From Gigantopelta aegis (Eukaryota; Mollusca; Gastropoda; Neomphalida; Peltospiridae), in NCBI RefSeq assembly GCF_016097555.1, contig NC_054713.1, positions 41,548,390 to 41,612,389 on the forward strand: a DNA stretch of 64,000 nt, given 5' to 3'. The translations under genes and the position numbers were made by a program. Shown piece after piece: positions 10,501 to 20,894 of the stretch (positions are counted from its first letter, which is position 1; each line of letters opens with the position of its first letter). The notes beneath the pieces were generated by a model that saw only the letters and a program-made list of their open reading frames with translations, was not told the DNA's origin and did no database searches.

Positions 10501-13500
10501 TATAATAAAAAAAGAAAATAATAATAATAATCGGGTTTCGTAAGGTTACGGGTGGATTCCGAATGTTTCCGATTATAACAAGAAGCACATACCAGCAATG
10601 TCTATGTTCAAGCAACACGCCTCTTCGTCAACGTGGCCGTCACAATCATTATCCAGACCATCGCCAGGTTCACTGATAGAGACTTTACATGGCTATAAAA
10701 ACAGAAACTATCATTTATTGTAAATATCATAAATATACTGATAAGCAAAAGAAACAAGACGATTATAAATATTTTTAAATACTCCTTGAAACTCGAATTA
10801 TTTCGTCGTCCCCTTCAAGTTCGAGTTATCGAAGTTTGATTGTATTACCTATGTCAAAATTCTAAAAAAGTATTATTAATTACAAAAAAAACAACAACAA
10901 CAACCCCATAATTATTTTTAAATGTTGTTACTTTAAATTCACTAAAACGAAAATTCTAATGGTGTTTTTTTTTCGGATAGACAGTTGATATAATATTTTA
11001 AAATTGCAAAAGCAACTGAACAAAATTTCGTTATGATTTTGGATCTGGTGTTGTTGTTGTTTTTTTGTTTTGTTTTTCTGTTCAGTATATTTAGCAAGGG
11101 TAGTTAAGTCTAATTTCGCGACATCTAAAGGCTAATTCTAATATACTGTATAGTGTCAGAGATTTTGCCAGGTTTATGTTTTTGCGGCTATCTTAGACGC
11201 CATCTTGAATATTAAAAGATTTGCAAGAGTTACACAGTTGAGGTAGCAGTATTATATAGTTAGCTCCCTTGTCCCTTGTTGGTTTTGCACAGATCCATGT
11301 TTGAAGACTAATTATTTAGAATAGGAAGTAAATTCTTAAGCTTAGTGATATCAGCAGTGCAAACGATTTAGCTGTAATGATGCTTGGTATTCATACACTG
11401 GGTTTTCCTTGTGACAAAAGTGGGGCGTGGTCGTTTTGAGTAATTTTCAAACAAGATGATTTTGTGAAAAGTGAATAGCTAAACCTTTTTTAAACTGAGG
11501 GTTTTTGTAAGGTTTGATGAGCAAAGTTTCCATAAATATATGTGTGATAACCGCCAACTCCCAATTGGCAGTGGTTTGTGTGGGTGTGAACATTGTCAAA
11601 AATGCACCCAACATTATGCAGTTTGGACATTATGATGAAAGTAAAACAAACATTTAACTACAAACTATTTTAAATAAGTTCTCTTTATCATTATGACACT
11701 TTTTATATTTTCTTGAGACTAAAAACACCTGTATCTTTATTTTTAAACCATAGGTGGACATTTAGGATACATAAATCTCAGCTGAAGGTTCACAAATAAC
11801 TGTGGTCTGCTACCTGAAACCCTCGAATTCTCAATCAGTATCCTTCAGTGACGCAAAATAAATCACAAAGAACAACGGTGGGTACCCAATTGCAAAGTTT
11901 AACAAAATATGCTATCAGAATCATGTATGTGATAATTTGGACGTCATCTTGAATACTTTAAAATATACAAAAGTTACACAATTGTACCCCTCTAATTCTC
12001 AATCAGTATACATCTCGGAGACAAAAAAAAATCAAATAATAATAATAAAAAAAAAAAATCAAAACAAAATCACAAAGAACCATTACGAACTGTAACGTTT
12101 AATCAAATACTAGTATGCTATCCGGGTTATGTATGTGAAAATTGTCTACGTTTCGATATGATGACCGATGTTTAATTAATCAATATGTTGTAGTAGTGTC
12201 GTTAAACAAAACGAAATATTCTCCTTCTCTGTATATTTGTATTAGGTATACACTTACATCGTTAATAACAGGCAATGATAAACCCAGAGACATCGCCTGT
12301 GCCTCGCAAGTCGTCCCTGTGTGGAAGTATGCTACAAATTTAGCTCCGCCGCTGTGGTAGATGGTCCGGGGGGTGTCACTGGAACCAACCAACACTTGTG
12401 TCGCCGTGTAGCTGGCGTTCCCCTCCACCAGAAACCATTCCTGATTAGCTGGGAGAGGTTCATGGTCAAACCTGATTCCAGCCTGGTCCTGTTTCAGCAT
12501 CACAATCGTCACGAAAGAGTTTGGATAAGAAGCGCGGGAAAACGAAGCGTTGCCATACGCGCCTTCTGTAGGCGTGAGTATGACGAGACTCGGATCGCCG
12601 TATTTATCACTGGATGACGTCCTCGACACGCTAATTTGCGCCACGACCACTGGTTTCGTGGCAGTGACGTAGTAAAAGGTATTTGCCGAGACGTAAGTCT
12701 CGTGGAAGTCTCCTCTTCTCGTCAGGTTTACGCTGACGCTGTTCGGTACTGACAGCACCGTGTCGTCATCCGTAGCGACTATTCGGTAAAGATCGCCAAT
12801 GTCTCGCTTCGGAAAAGGAACCGTGACGTAACTCTTCCCCGCCCGGTCTACCGGTGGCATCTGATCCAAGAGTTGCGACAGGCACGTCGTGCTGTAGACG
12901 CTTGTTCGGTTCACCCCGCTGTAGACCGACACTGGGTGGTCGGATTTCACGAAGGTTCCTGTCAAGTCGTAGTTTGTCTGAATCTGCAGGGTCTCCAGCG
13001 ACATTAGCGACACCCGAGCCACCTCTCCGGCCCCGTACAGAGTCCCGTTCATCGGAACCTGTTCGTTTCCGGTCCACCGCGGAAACGTAATGGATAACAG
13101 GGTCACGTCACTTCCGGTTCCGGCGCTGACAGTCAGAAACGAGGCAGCTGTTGAGCTACTAGGTATATACGTCACCGCCATGTACTCGTTTCCTAAATAC
13201 CGATCGGGTATTGCGAGAAATGCGTCTCCGTTGGATGCGTATAGATTAACACCCACGACGTCTATTAGATCAGAAGCCGTGATGACCAGCGTTCTTGGTG
13301 AAATGCCTGTTCCAGCCGGCATGCGAAATTTGTCGTCGATGTTGAGATGTTTGGACGTTCCGGGCGTTAGCGAGAAGCTGAAATTGATGTCAAAGTCTTG
13401 AAACTTCGGCGCCGATACGTTGATCGCGACGTCATGGTTGACTGCAGCAGACAGGTATATATCGATGTCATATGCCTTAGAGGAATACTTGTTGTTAGCG

Positions 13501-15907
13501 AATGACATGATGAAATTTGTGCCGGAGTTTCCACTCGATTCTGAAACTGGGAAGACAATTTTATTAAGTATCGCATTTAAAGATTATTTGGCTATTTCTC
13601 GACCCAGCCAGTGCACCACGACTGGTATAACTAAGGCCGTGGTATGTGCTATCCTACCTCTGGGATGATGCATATAAAAGACCCTTGATACTAATGGAAA
13701 AATGTAGCGGGTTTCCTCTCTAAGACTATATGTTAAAATTACCAAAGTTTTACATCCACTAGCGATGATTAATAAATCAATGTGCTCTAGTGGTTTCGTT
13801 AAACAAAATAAACTTTAACTTAATGTTAGGAAAATATATTTCTGTAATCAGTTTTTCTAATCGTCAAATATTACCAAATGTTTGACATCCAATAGCCGAT
13901 GATTAATAAATCAATGTGCTCTAGTGGTGTCGCGAAACAAAACAAAACAAAACTAATTAAAAGATTATTATTAACTGTCAGTTAATGTCAGTCCTCAAAT
14001 TCAAACATTTAATGGGAGCCATCACTGTTACTTCCTATGACTCCCATGAGACTAGGTCAAGGAAAGTAAATTTTAGCTCCCCTATGACGTGAATTGATAT
14101 GGTATCAATTTGGTAATATCTTAAATGGAAGCCCATAAACTAAGTTAGGGAAGCAATTAATCACTCCCCTCAATGTTTTTCATAGGTCTGATTAACTCAA
14201 TACAACATGTTATATTTTACTCGTAGATAGACCTATATTAAAATAGTTTGGACATATGCTGACAGTCATAGAAAACGCAGCATTCATTTATTTGGCTCAG
14301 TTTTTGTTTTTGTGGAGATGCGGTCTGAAATATTGGGTACAATGAATGCAACGGGATGGAAGGTCACGTCAAACCGTACTTTGAGCACGTGCTGAAGCAT
14401 GTTATTGTTCGGGAGCAGAATTAATGAAAATGTCCACAACACACGTGCAAGTCATGCCACTGGCACCTTACAGTACCAGTTCTACGGTTATAAAGCCGGG
14501 AAATTAAGTTATCAGATTCACATGTTGTGATCGACCGTAGGTTAATACAACGACATTCACGATGCCGCGACTTTCTGGCATTGAGAAGGAATGAGCCATA
14601 GGATGTCTTAGAGCCGGCTTGTCGGCGAGGGAAGTGGCCCGTAGATTCAATTGCCAAAATTCTACGATTGTGAGACTGCAGCACCGTCTAGGACAAACTG
14701 GCACTACATGTGACCCCCCCCCCCCCCCCCGGTCCACGACGTGTCACTACCCGCCACCAAAATCGGAAAAATGTACCTGTCTCACCTGCGCAACAGATTT
14801 CAACCTGCAGCTAGGTCAGCTACTACCACCCATGGCCCGACCAGTCCCATCAGCCAACAGACCGTACGACGCCAACTACGGGAGCAGGGTCTGCAACCAA
14901 GAAGACCCTACGTTGGACCCATCCTGACATCATCGATGGACACAACGCCATTGGGGACTGATCCTCTTTACATATGAATCCAGATTTCATCTCAGCTATG
15001 CCAATGGGCGAATGCGGGTGTGGCGGAGACGCCAACTGTTCTGTCCATGAGGTGAATCGCTGAGGAGATGGTAGTGTGATGATTTGGGGAGGAATCAGCA
15101 TGCAAAGTAGGACAGACCTTCACATCTTCCGAGGACGTTGCAACACCCAAACCTACAGAGACGATGTCTTCCAAACCCACGTCATGCCCCACATGGCAGC
15201 TAACCCTCATCTACAGACGTTGCAACATGATAACGCCAGGCCTCACACGCCTCACCATGGCATATAGGAACCAGCAACACATCAATGTTCTTCCATGGCC
15301 ATCTCTGTCACCCGACCTTGCTCTTATACAACATGTCTGAGATGCAATGGGACGATTACTCCGGCTGCAAGCCCCTGCTTACACTCTTCAGCAATTTGAA
15401 GCAAATGTGGTTCGCGTGTGGCATCAGATCCTCCATGCCTTCATCAGGAGAGTCGTTTGCTCCATGAGACGTCGCTGTGCTGCCATATTGGATGTCCATG
15501 GTGGCCATACCCGATATTGACAGTTTGTACCACATTATCAGAAATTCTGTTTGGTACCCCACGCACAATAAGTACTGGTTAATGAAATTAAAGGATGTTA
15601 CCAACCCCTTGGACTTTGTCATCTCTTTGCAGAATAGTGTCGTATTCGTAATGCAGTGCCTGAATAGAATTTGCTTGCTACTTTCAATTATTTAATGACA
15701 CGTGAGTTGGTGTTGTGTTTTTTATGACTGTCAGTATGTATGCACATATGGCAAAACATGAACGAAATACATGTACATGTATTTGAAAAAAAGAGTTTTA
15801 AAACACACTCTATTACGTACACATCTTTTTACGATTGTGTGATTTGATAAGTTCTTACTTTGGAGAGCAAACATGCAAACCGCAATCAAACCAAACGAAT
15901 TCTTCAT
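7095..15907 (-). CDS. Secreted IgGFc-binding domain / metal-binding loop / PAN-like protein, six exons
   Basis: Predicted exons on the minus strand are 15907-15859, 13540-12258, 10692-10593, 10237-10190, 9768-9709 and 7369-7095. All introns are GT-AG with phases 1, 0, 1, 1 and 1, and the joined frame is 604 codons plus stop. Residues 1-16 form a signal peptide ([16 protein letters not shown]). Exon 2 is the IgGFc-binding protein N-terminal domain; DAFLAIP followed by [10 protein letters not shown] is typical. Exon 3 gives an acidic loop ([14 protein letters not shown]) and exon 4 a second ([12 protein letters not shown]), both like calcium-binding loops. Exon 6 is PAN/Apple-like, with four Cys visible ([13 protein letters not shown], then NCEIL). 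In molluscs such proteins are secreted and often suspected of roles in mucus or immunity; the ligand here is unknown. Exon joining is inferred from splice sites and phase, without transcript data. Confidence 0.85.
7405..7545. repeat. (TA)n / (CA)n microsatellite in intron 5
   Basis: Two TA runs surround a CA run. Long Tyr-Ile open frames over it are artefacts. Confidence 0.95.
7554..7760 (+). repeat. Dispersed repeat, copy of the 54.1-kb element
   Basis: GGAGTGGCAGTCCTC, TTGTCCAGTAAA, GGCGAGGCACTAGATA, GATTCATGGA and GATATGGTCTTG occur in the same order as at 54136-54660. It is an unclassified interspersed repeat lying in intron 5 of the IgGFc-like gene. The sequence 7761-8289 holds only a (GAAT)n run near 8010-8060 joined to a SINE-tail fragment. 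Confidence 0.75.
8290..8646. mobile_element. TTAA foldback MITE, copy 2
   Basis: It begins TTAAAGGGACATTCCTGAG and ends CTCAGGAATGTCCCTTTAA, with the CGTACGTAC core in the middle and the same arm sequence as copy 1. It lies in intron 5 of the IgGFc-like gene. Confidence 0.9.
8647..8862 (+). repeat. Local GC-richer direct duplication
   Basis: A segment with CCGCAGTTCGACGA and GGTTCGGGGCAGCCTTGGCG is present twice between a whole MITE and a MITE fragment. No function is recognised. Confidence 0.7.
8863..8917. mobile_element. TTAA MITE, right-end fragment
   Basis: Only the last 55 bp of the element remain (GTTAGTCGATAACATCTTAA ... ATGTCCCTTTAA). Confidence 0.8.
8918..9600. repeat. Dispersed repeat related to 56.25-56.54 kb
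   Basis: Blocks near the start (GCAGACAGCTTCGAAATGG, GTGGCAATTCC) and end (GGTGTGTTTGTTTAAAC, GGATTGTCCTT, CCAGGCAGGCATAG) match the same blocks in the same order near 56.25-56.54 kb. The middle part is unique here. The element is unclassified. Confidence 0.6.
9709..9768 (-). CDS. Exon 5 of the IgGFc-like gene
   Basis: A 60-bp exon between acceptor TTTTCTTCAG and donor GTAAGTAC, phase 1 in and out. It encodes a short Cys-rich linker ([13 protein letters not shown]). Confidence 0.8.
9885..10175. repeat. TGATGTTGATG-type minisatellite in intron 4
   Basis: Imperfect repeats of GATGTTGATG / GATGATAATCGTAGTGGTTG fill most of intron 4, with a longer period of about 60-66 bp visible. Open frames across it are repeat artefacts. 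Confidence 0.85.
10190..10237 (-). CDS. Exon 4 of the IgGFc-like gene, acidic loop
   Basis: A 48-bp exon (acceptor TTTTTTTCAG, donor GTAAGTGT). With the split codon it encodes [16 protein letters not shown], an Asp/Asn-rich loop like an EF-hand or thrombospondin-type-3 calcium site. Confidence 0.8.
10300..10365. repeat. (TAATG)n microsatellite in intron 3
   Basis: About ten pentamer copies preceded by AT-rich sequence. Confidence 0.95.
10593..10692 (-). CDS. Exon 3 of the IgGFc-like gene, DCDG metal-binding motif
   Basis: A 100-bp exon (acceptor TTTTTATAG, donor GTATGTGC) entering in phase 0. It encodes [20 protein letters not shown]. The DNDCDGxxDEE pattern is a known putative metal-binding motif of secreted proteins. 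Confidence 0.85.
11150..12140. repeat. Two-copy degenerate repeat in intron 2
   Basis: A block with TATGCTATCAGAATCATGTA, ACGTCATCTTGAATACTTTA and AATTCTCAATCAGTATNC occurs at least twice (about 11.82-11.97 and 11.99-12.14 kb) with related sequence near 11.17-11.25 kb. The rest of intron 2 is AT-rich and otherwise unremarkable. Confidence 0.55.
12258..13540 (-). CDS. Exon 2: IgGFc-binding N-terminal domain
   Basis: A single 1,283-bp exon (acceptor TTTCAG, donor GTAAGTGT) encodes about 427 residues. It starts [17 protein letters not shown], the usual opening of this domain, and contains [24 protein letters not shown] and a Cys-poor beta-rich sequence. It is markedly richer in GC than its introns, which supports real coding sequence. 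Confidence 0.92.
13589..13945 (+). mobile_element. SINE and a second SINE tail in intron 1
   Basis: From 13589 to 13815 lies a body-plus-tail SINE lacking its head (CCAGCCAGTGCACCACGACT ... GTGCTCTAGTGGTTTCGTTA). From about 13870 to 13945 the last 75 bp of another copy follow. The next 300 bp (13946-14255) show nothing recognised. Confidence 0.85.
14256..15735 (+). mobile_element. Tc1-like DNA transposon, broken, in intron 1
   Basis: The ends carry inverted repeats (CTGACAGTCATAGAAAACGC at left; the complement of TTTTTTATGACTGTCAGTA at right) flanked by TA, giving a length near 1.48 kb. Inside, in several plus-strand frames, is a Tc1/mariner transposase. It shows a helix-turn-helix part ([20 protein letters not shown]), a second HTH ([14 protein letters not shown]), GSVMIWGGI, the second catalytic Asp in [10 protein letters not shown], and [10 protein letters not shown], where the usual third acid (IEHV) is Gln. 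There are several frame changes, one next to a run of about 20 C, so it is inactive. Confidence 0.88.
15859..15907 (-). CDS. Exon 1 of the IgGFc-like gene, signal peptide
   Basis: ATG at 15907 begins 16 codons of a hydrophobic signal sequence ending at donor GTAAGAAC in phase 1. An upstream in-frame ATG exists at 15934, but it would put nine polar residues ahead of the hydrophobic core. A possible acceptor (TTTCCAG) upstream suggests a non-coding first exon further right. Confidence 0.75.
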
Positions 15908-15994
15908 TGTCGGCTGAAAGTCGTTACTGTACAATCACCTGGAAAAATAACTAAACTGATGACGTAAATAAACATAATGATAAAAAGCAACAAG

Positions 15995-16016
15995 ACTACT
16001 ACTATTGCTACTGCTG

Positions 16017-16051
<35 letters not shown>

Positions 16052-16160
16052 GCTACTACTACTGCTGAATCTGCTGCTGCTACTACTACTACTATTGTTA
16101 CAACTACTAGCACTACTACTACTACTACTACAACGTCTACTACTGCTACTACTACTATTT
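15995..16160. repeat. (ACT)n trinucleotide microsatellite
   Basis: An interrupted run of ACT/GCT triplets. Thr, Ser, Leu or Val homopolymer frames across it are artefacts. Confidence 0.95.
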
Positions 16161-16680
16161 GCCACACCTCCATACACAGACAGACAGAGAAACAGATACT
16201 TTATTAACGTCTCACCGTATATACATCACACATACAAAGTAAAATGCACATAAAAATAAATTACACACTCCTTATACAATTGTGAACAACAGTGCAGTTA
16301 CATAATACAAGTATATGTACGTACAATTAAAATAATAATGATAACACTGTTGTGTATATAAAACGTCTCTAGAATGTTGTAAAAAATAAAAAAAGATTTT
16401 GGCCGTTACAAATTCAGGCTCTGACATTAAAACGCATAGCTTTTCTAAATCAGGTAACAACATAAAGACATACATTTTTACAAGATACATGTACTAGTAA
16501 CTGAGCATGAATTTCAACCTCAACAGATTGCACTTTCCCAGAGACAAGAATGCACATACCACCTCTTTGGTATACCAGTCATGGTGCACTGGCGGGAACG
16601 AGAAATAGTCCAATGGGACTGTTTAACACTGCTCCAAATAATTGTTCCATGATATAGGACATAACGTTTGTTTTTGTCTT
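16161..16680. other. AT-rich spacer with repeat ends
   Basis: TACTTTATTAACGTCTCACC near 16200 resembles the 3' end of a retroelement inserted in reverse. From 16552 to 16621 a short minus-strand SINE piece (GTATACCAGTCATGGTGCAC) is present. No gene is seen. Confidence 0.4.
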
Positions 16681-16799
16681 TTTAAATGTTTTTAATTTGG
16701 TATGTTATGTTGATATTTGTCGTTGTATCTTTTATAAATACAAGTGCTTTACAGTTATTTAAATTGGGTATGTTTGTTTGGTTTGCTTTTTTTGTTTTG

Positions 16800-17230
16800 T
16801 TTTTTCAAAGAGATTTTATAATTTGTGTGATTAGCATCATTCACCTTTGTTTGACAGCCAATAGCCAATGTGTTTTTCGTGTTGGAGTGTTGTTAAAAAT
16901 TCAGTTCAAATTCATGTATATTTTTAAAAGGAAATATATTATTTTATTGTTGTTTTGTAAAAGACATTTTGTAGTTTTTGTAATTAGCGTATTTTACCTT
17001 TGTTTGACACCCAATAACCGATATATTTTTGGTGTTGAGGTGCTGATAAAAAATCACTTCAAATTCTGGTATTTTTATAACAGGAAATATATTGCATTGT
17101 TGTTGTTTTTATCAAAGAGATTTTGTAATTTGTTTCATTAACGTTACTTAAGTTTATTTTTCGGTGTTGGGGAGTTGTTAACAATTCAGTTTGATTGTTT
17201 GTTTTCAACAGGAAATATATTGTTTCAAAG
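16800..17230 (+). repeat. Three ~160-bp tandem units carrying a SINE-tail motif
   Basis: Each unit has CAAAGAGATTTTGTAATTTG, TTTGACACCCAATAACCGAT, TTTTCGGTGTTGGGG, TTCAGTT and GGAAATATATTG. The motif CCAATAGCCGATGTATTTTT with GTTAAA is the tail of the third SINE type in this window. A 151-residue open frame over it is hydrophobic low-complexity and is judged spurious. Confidence 0.7.
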
Positions 17231-18302
17231 ACATCGATTATTTTCTTTTTAAAATATGCCTAACTGAATTTCTTCGGAAAAATTAATCCCCCACGTCGAA
17301 AAATAAACAGATGTTTTGATAATGTTTGACAAGTTGATTGATATTGCCAACTAAAAATCCAATTTGGAATTTCGTCCCGAGCGTTTGTGAACGGGGGAAA
17401 ATAGGTAATCGACAAAAAAAATCGTTAAATTGCTTTAGATTACAATCACCAGTAATTAATAATACAAAAGAGCCGTATTAACAAGATGTCGATGCGAAAT
17501 AGTTATGACGACTGCAGTAACAAGGTTATAATTCTTTACAAATGAAATTGTTTTGTTGACACCGAGTCTCGTCAATGTAATAGAAACAGTTAGGGTTTTT
17601 TTTAAAGGGAAATTCCCGAGTTTGCTGCATTGTAAGATGTTTCCGACTAATAAAATAGTTCTACGATTAAACTTACATATTAAATATATTTTCTTGTTTA
17701 GAACATCAGTGTCTGTATATTCAATGTGTTTCTGGTCGTCTTAATATTTGTAAGAAGCCCAAACTGGATTTCGTCTTCAAATAATTTCGTACGTACGAAA
17801 AAATACATTTTATGAAATAAAACGAAATTTAACCCAGTACAAATATTAGAACGATCAGAAACATGTTTAATATACAGCCTCTAATATTTTATGCAGGAAA
17901 ATATATTTGATATTTAATTACAATCGTTAAAACGTCTCTGTTAGTCGATAACATCTTAAACATTGTAGAAAACTCAGGAATGTCCCTTTAACAATTCAGT
18001 TTGGTTGTTTGTTTTCAACAGGAAATATATTGTTTCAAAGACATCGATTATTTTCTTTTAAAAATATGCCTAAATGAATTTCTTCGGAAAAATTAATTCC
18101 CCACGTCGAAAAATAAACAGATGTTTTGATAATGTTTGACAAGTTGATTGATATTGCCAACTAAAAATCCAGTTTGGAATTTCGTCCCGAGCGTGTGTGA
18201 ACGGAGGAAAATAGGTAATCGACAAAAAGAATCGTTAAATTGCTTTAGATTACAATCACCAGTAATTAATAATACAAGAGAGCCGTATTAACAAGATGTC
18301 GA
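17177..18302 (+). repeat. Segmental duplication around a MITE
   Basis: The block 17177-17492 recurs at 17987-18302 with few differences (shared TCAACAGGAAATATATTG, GAAAAATTAAT, CCCGAGCG, AGCCGTATTAACAAGATGTC). Both copies begin at TTAA, and the second is joined directly to the right end of the MITE at 17602-17991. The sequence between 17493 and 17601 is unique. Confidence 0.85.
17602..17991. mobile_element. TTAA foldback MITE, copy 3
   Basis: Starts TTAAAGGGAAATTCCCGAG, ends ACTCAGGAATGTCCCTTTAA, with the core CGTACGTACG. Confidence 0.9.
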
Positions 18303-18520
18303 AATAAAATATTTCTACGATTAAACTTACATATTAAATATATTTTCTTGTTTAGAACATCAGTGTCTGTATATCAATGTGTTTCTGGTCGTCTTAATAT
18401 TTGTAAGAAGCCCAAAGTGGATTTTGTCTTCAAACAATGTCGTACGTACGAAAAAATCATTTTTAGGAAATAAAATGGAATTTAACCCAGTACAAATATT
18501 AGAACGATCAGAAACACGTT
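18303..18520. mobile_element. TTAA MITE fragment cut by a SINE
   Basis: The internal part of the MITE from AATAAAATATTTCTACG to AGAACGATCAGAAACACG is present. It lacks the left end, and the right end is replaced by the SINE that starts near 18521. Confidence 0.85.
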
Positions 18521-18835
18521 TATTTGTTGTTTTGTTTAACGACACCACAAGAGCACGTTGCTTAATTAATCATCGGCTATTAGATGTAAAAAATATTGGT
18601 AATTTTGCCACGTAGTCATCAGAGAGGAAACCCGCTACATTTTCCATTACCAGCAAGAGATCTTTTATATTCACTTTTCCACAAACAGGAAAGCACATAC
18701 CATGGACTTTGACCAGTTGTGGTGCACTGGGTGAGAACGAGAAAAAACACCAGTTAGTTGAATGGATCCACCGAGGTGGTTTGATCCTGCGATGCAAGCA
18801 GCTCACGCGAGCACTCAACCGACTGAACTAAATCC
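18521..18835 (-). mobile_element. SINE, full length, TTAGCTCAGTCGG head type
   Basis: In reverse orientation the copy runs from the tail (GTTTTGTTTAACGACACCAC) to a complete tRNA-like head whose sense strand reads GGATTTAGTTCAGTCGGTTG. It interrupts the MITE fragment at its left. Confidence 0.88.
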
Positions 18836-18888
18836 GGTTTCTGATTTGAAGTAAATGTAATAAGGTTTTGTCACTTACTCCGTCATAG

Positions 18889-19182
18889 GGGCGGGACGTA
18901 GCCCAGTGGTATAGCGCTCGCTTGATACGCAGTCGGTCTGGTATCGATCCCCGTCGGTGGGCCCATTGTGCTATTTGTCGTTCCAGCAAGTACACCACGA
19001 CTGGTGTATCAAAGGCTGTGTTATGTGCTATCCTGTCTGTGGGATGGTGCCCTTGCTGCTAATGAAAAAATGTAGTGGGTTTCCTCTAAGACTATATGTC
19101 AAAATTACCAAATGTTTGACATCCAATAGCCGATGATTAATTAATCAATGTGCTCTAGTGGTGTCGTTAAACAAAACAAACT
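18889..19182 (+). mobile_element. SINE, nearly full length, GTAGCCCAGTGG head type
   Basis: The head GGGGCGGGACGTAGCCCAGT (A-box like) is followed by GGTATCGATCCCCGTCGG (B-box like). Then come the body and the tail GTGTCGTTAAACAAAACAAA. One short internal deletion removes the TATAAAAGATC segment. Confidence 0.92.
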
Positions 19183-19239
19183 TTATACTGTCATATGTGA
19201 TGTGAGATCACTCGTCTTATTAAATTTAGACAATATTGA

Positions 19240-19802
19240 AACTTGCAGATATCACATATTGTTTACTAACTTGCAGATATCAGATATTGTTTAGTAACTT
19301 GCAGATATCAGCTATTGTTTACTAACTTGCAGATATCAGCTATTGTTTACTAACTTGCAGATATCAGATATTGTTTACTAACTTGCAGATATCAGATATT
19401 GTTTACTAACTTGCAGATATCAGCTAGTGTTTACTAACTTGCAGATATCAGCTATTGTTTACTAACTTGCAGATGTAGGATAGTGTTTAATAACTTGCAG
19501 ATATCAGATAGTGTTTACTAACTTGCAGATATCAGATATTGTTTACTAACTTGCAGATATCAGATAGTGTTTACTAACTTGCAGATATCAGATAGTGTTT
19601 ACTAACTTGCAGATATCAGATAGTGTTTACTAACTTGCATATATCAGATATTGTTTACTAACTTGCAGATATCAGATAGTGTTTACTAACTTGCAGATAT
19701 CAGATAGTGTTTACTAACTTGCAGATATCAGATATTGTTTACTAACTTGCAGATATCAGATAGTGTTTACTAACTTGCAGATATCAGATATTGTTTACTA
19801 AC
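19240..19802 (+). repeat. 28-bp minisatellite, 20 units
   Basis: The unit ACTTGCAGATATCAGATA plus TTGTTTACTA is repeated 20 times with mainly T/G changes at one site (GATATT or GATAGT). No open frame or known element is involved. Confidence 0.95.
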
Positions 19803-19883
19803 GGCATTTTCTTGCTCACCAACAGTACCAGTACCGTTTATTTATTGTTTCGCATGTTATTTGAATTGGATTAATGTTAATGT

Positions 19884-19888
<5 letters not shown>

Positions 19889-19971
<83 letters not shown>
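19889..19971. repeat. (GA)n microsatellite
   Basis: A pure GA run of about 83 bp. The following 19972-20289 shows nothing recognised. Confidence 0.97.
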
Positions 19972-19972
<1 letters not shown>

Positions 19973-20289
19973 AGGTGTAATGACCTTTGTTTTATTCTAT
20001 TTTATTTATTTATGTATTTCTTTGTTTTCATTAATATTATTTTGTCCTTGACGGAAACGGGCATCTCTACTGAAACAAATAACATATAACCAGGTTAAAC
20101 CTTGGCAATTTATCTTAACGTCCATTAAACAAACTCAATGGGAGTAAATTGGGTTTGAATGGCAAATCAAACAAAAACAATGGCGTACATTTGGTCTCAG
20201 TGTCGAATCGATCTGTGGAATGGTGTAAAAAACACACAACAATCCTAGGAATCACGGCTCGTTTGGCGTTCTGACAACAGACGGACCCC

Positions 20290-20432
20290 TGAGGCTGAGA
20301 TTTGACAATCAAAAGGACATTGTGTTGATGTTCACCACGTCGCTGGGTGTTCATTGATTGCTCAGATTTGACAATCAGAGGACATTGTGCTGATGTTCAC
20401 CACGTCGCTGGGTGTTCATTGATTACTCACTT
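20290..20432 (+). repeat. Two-copy direct repeat, period ~67 bp
   Basis: The block AGATTTGACAATCA, GGACATTGTG, TGATGTTCACCACGTCGCTG, GGTGTTCATTGATT occurs twice with a few changes. Confidence 0.85.
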
Positions 20433-20572
20433 TGATGACGACAACGTGTGAGACAGAAGGGCAAGGACATTTTGTTTTGTGTGTAGGTTTTTTTAAATAG
20501 TGTGATGGTATTTACGCCTTCGTCGTTAGCCTCGATTCATGGTCATCAAATGAAGAACACCAAGGCCACCAA

Positions 20573-20865
20573 CCGATCAACCAACCAACCAAACAAACAA
20601 CCAAACAAACAACAAACAATCAAACAATAAACCAACCAACCAATCAACCAAACAAACAAACAATCAAACAATAAACCAAACAACCAAACAACAAACAATC
20701 AAACAATAAACCAACCAACCAACCAACCAACCAAACAAACAACAAACAATCAAACAATAAACCAACCAACCAACCAAACAAACAACAAACAATCAAACAA
20801 TAAACCAACCAACCAACCAACCACCAAACAACAGACAATCAAAACAATAAACCAACCAACCAACA
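20573..20865. repeat. (AACC/AAAC)n compound minisatellite
   Basis: Units such as CAAACAATCAAACAATAAAC and CCAACCAACC recur with a period of about 50-60 bp. The open frame on the opposite strand is an artefact. Confidence 0.9.
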
Positions 20866-20894
20866 GTCAGGCCGTGGTGGGTTAGGGTTAGGGT

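Noticed and set aside
12321-13668. Plus-strand frames opposite the IgGFc exon
   Set aside because: They are shadows of the well-supported minus-strand coding exon.
16686-17141. 151-residue hydrophobic membrane protein
   Set aside because: The frame runs across three tandem repeat units of AT-rich sequence containing a SINE-tail motif.
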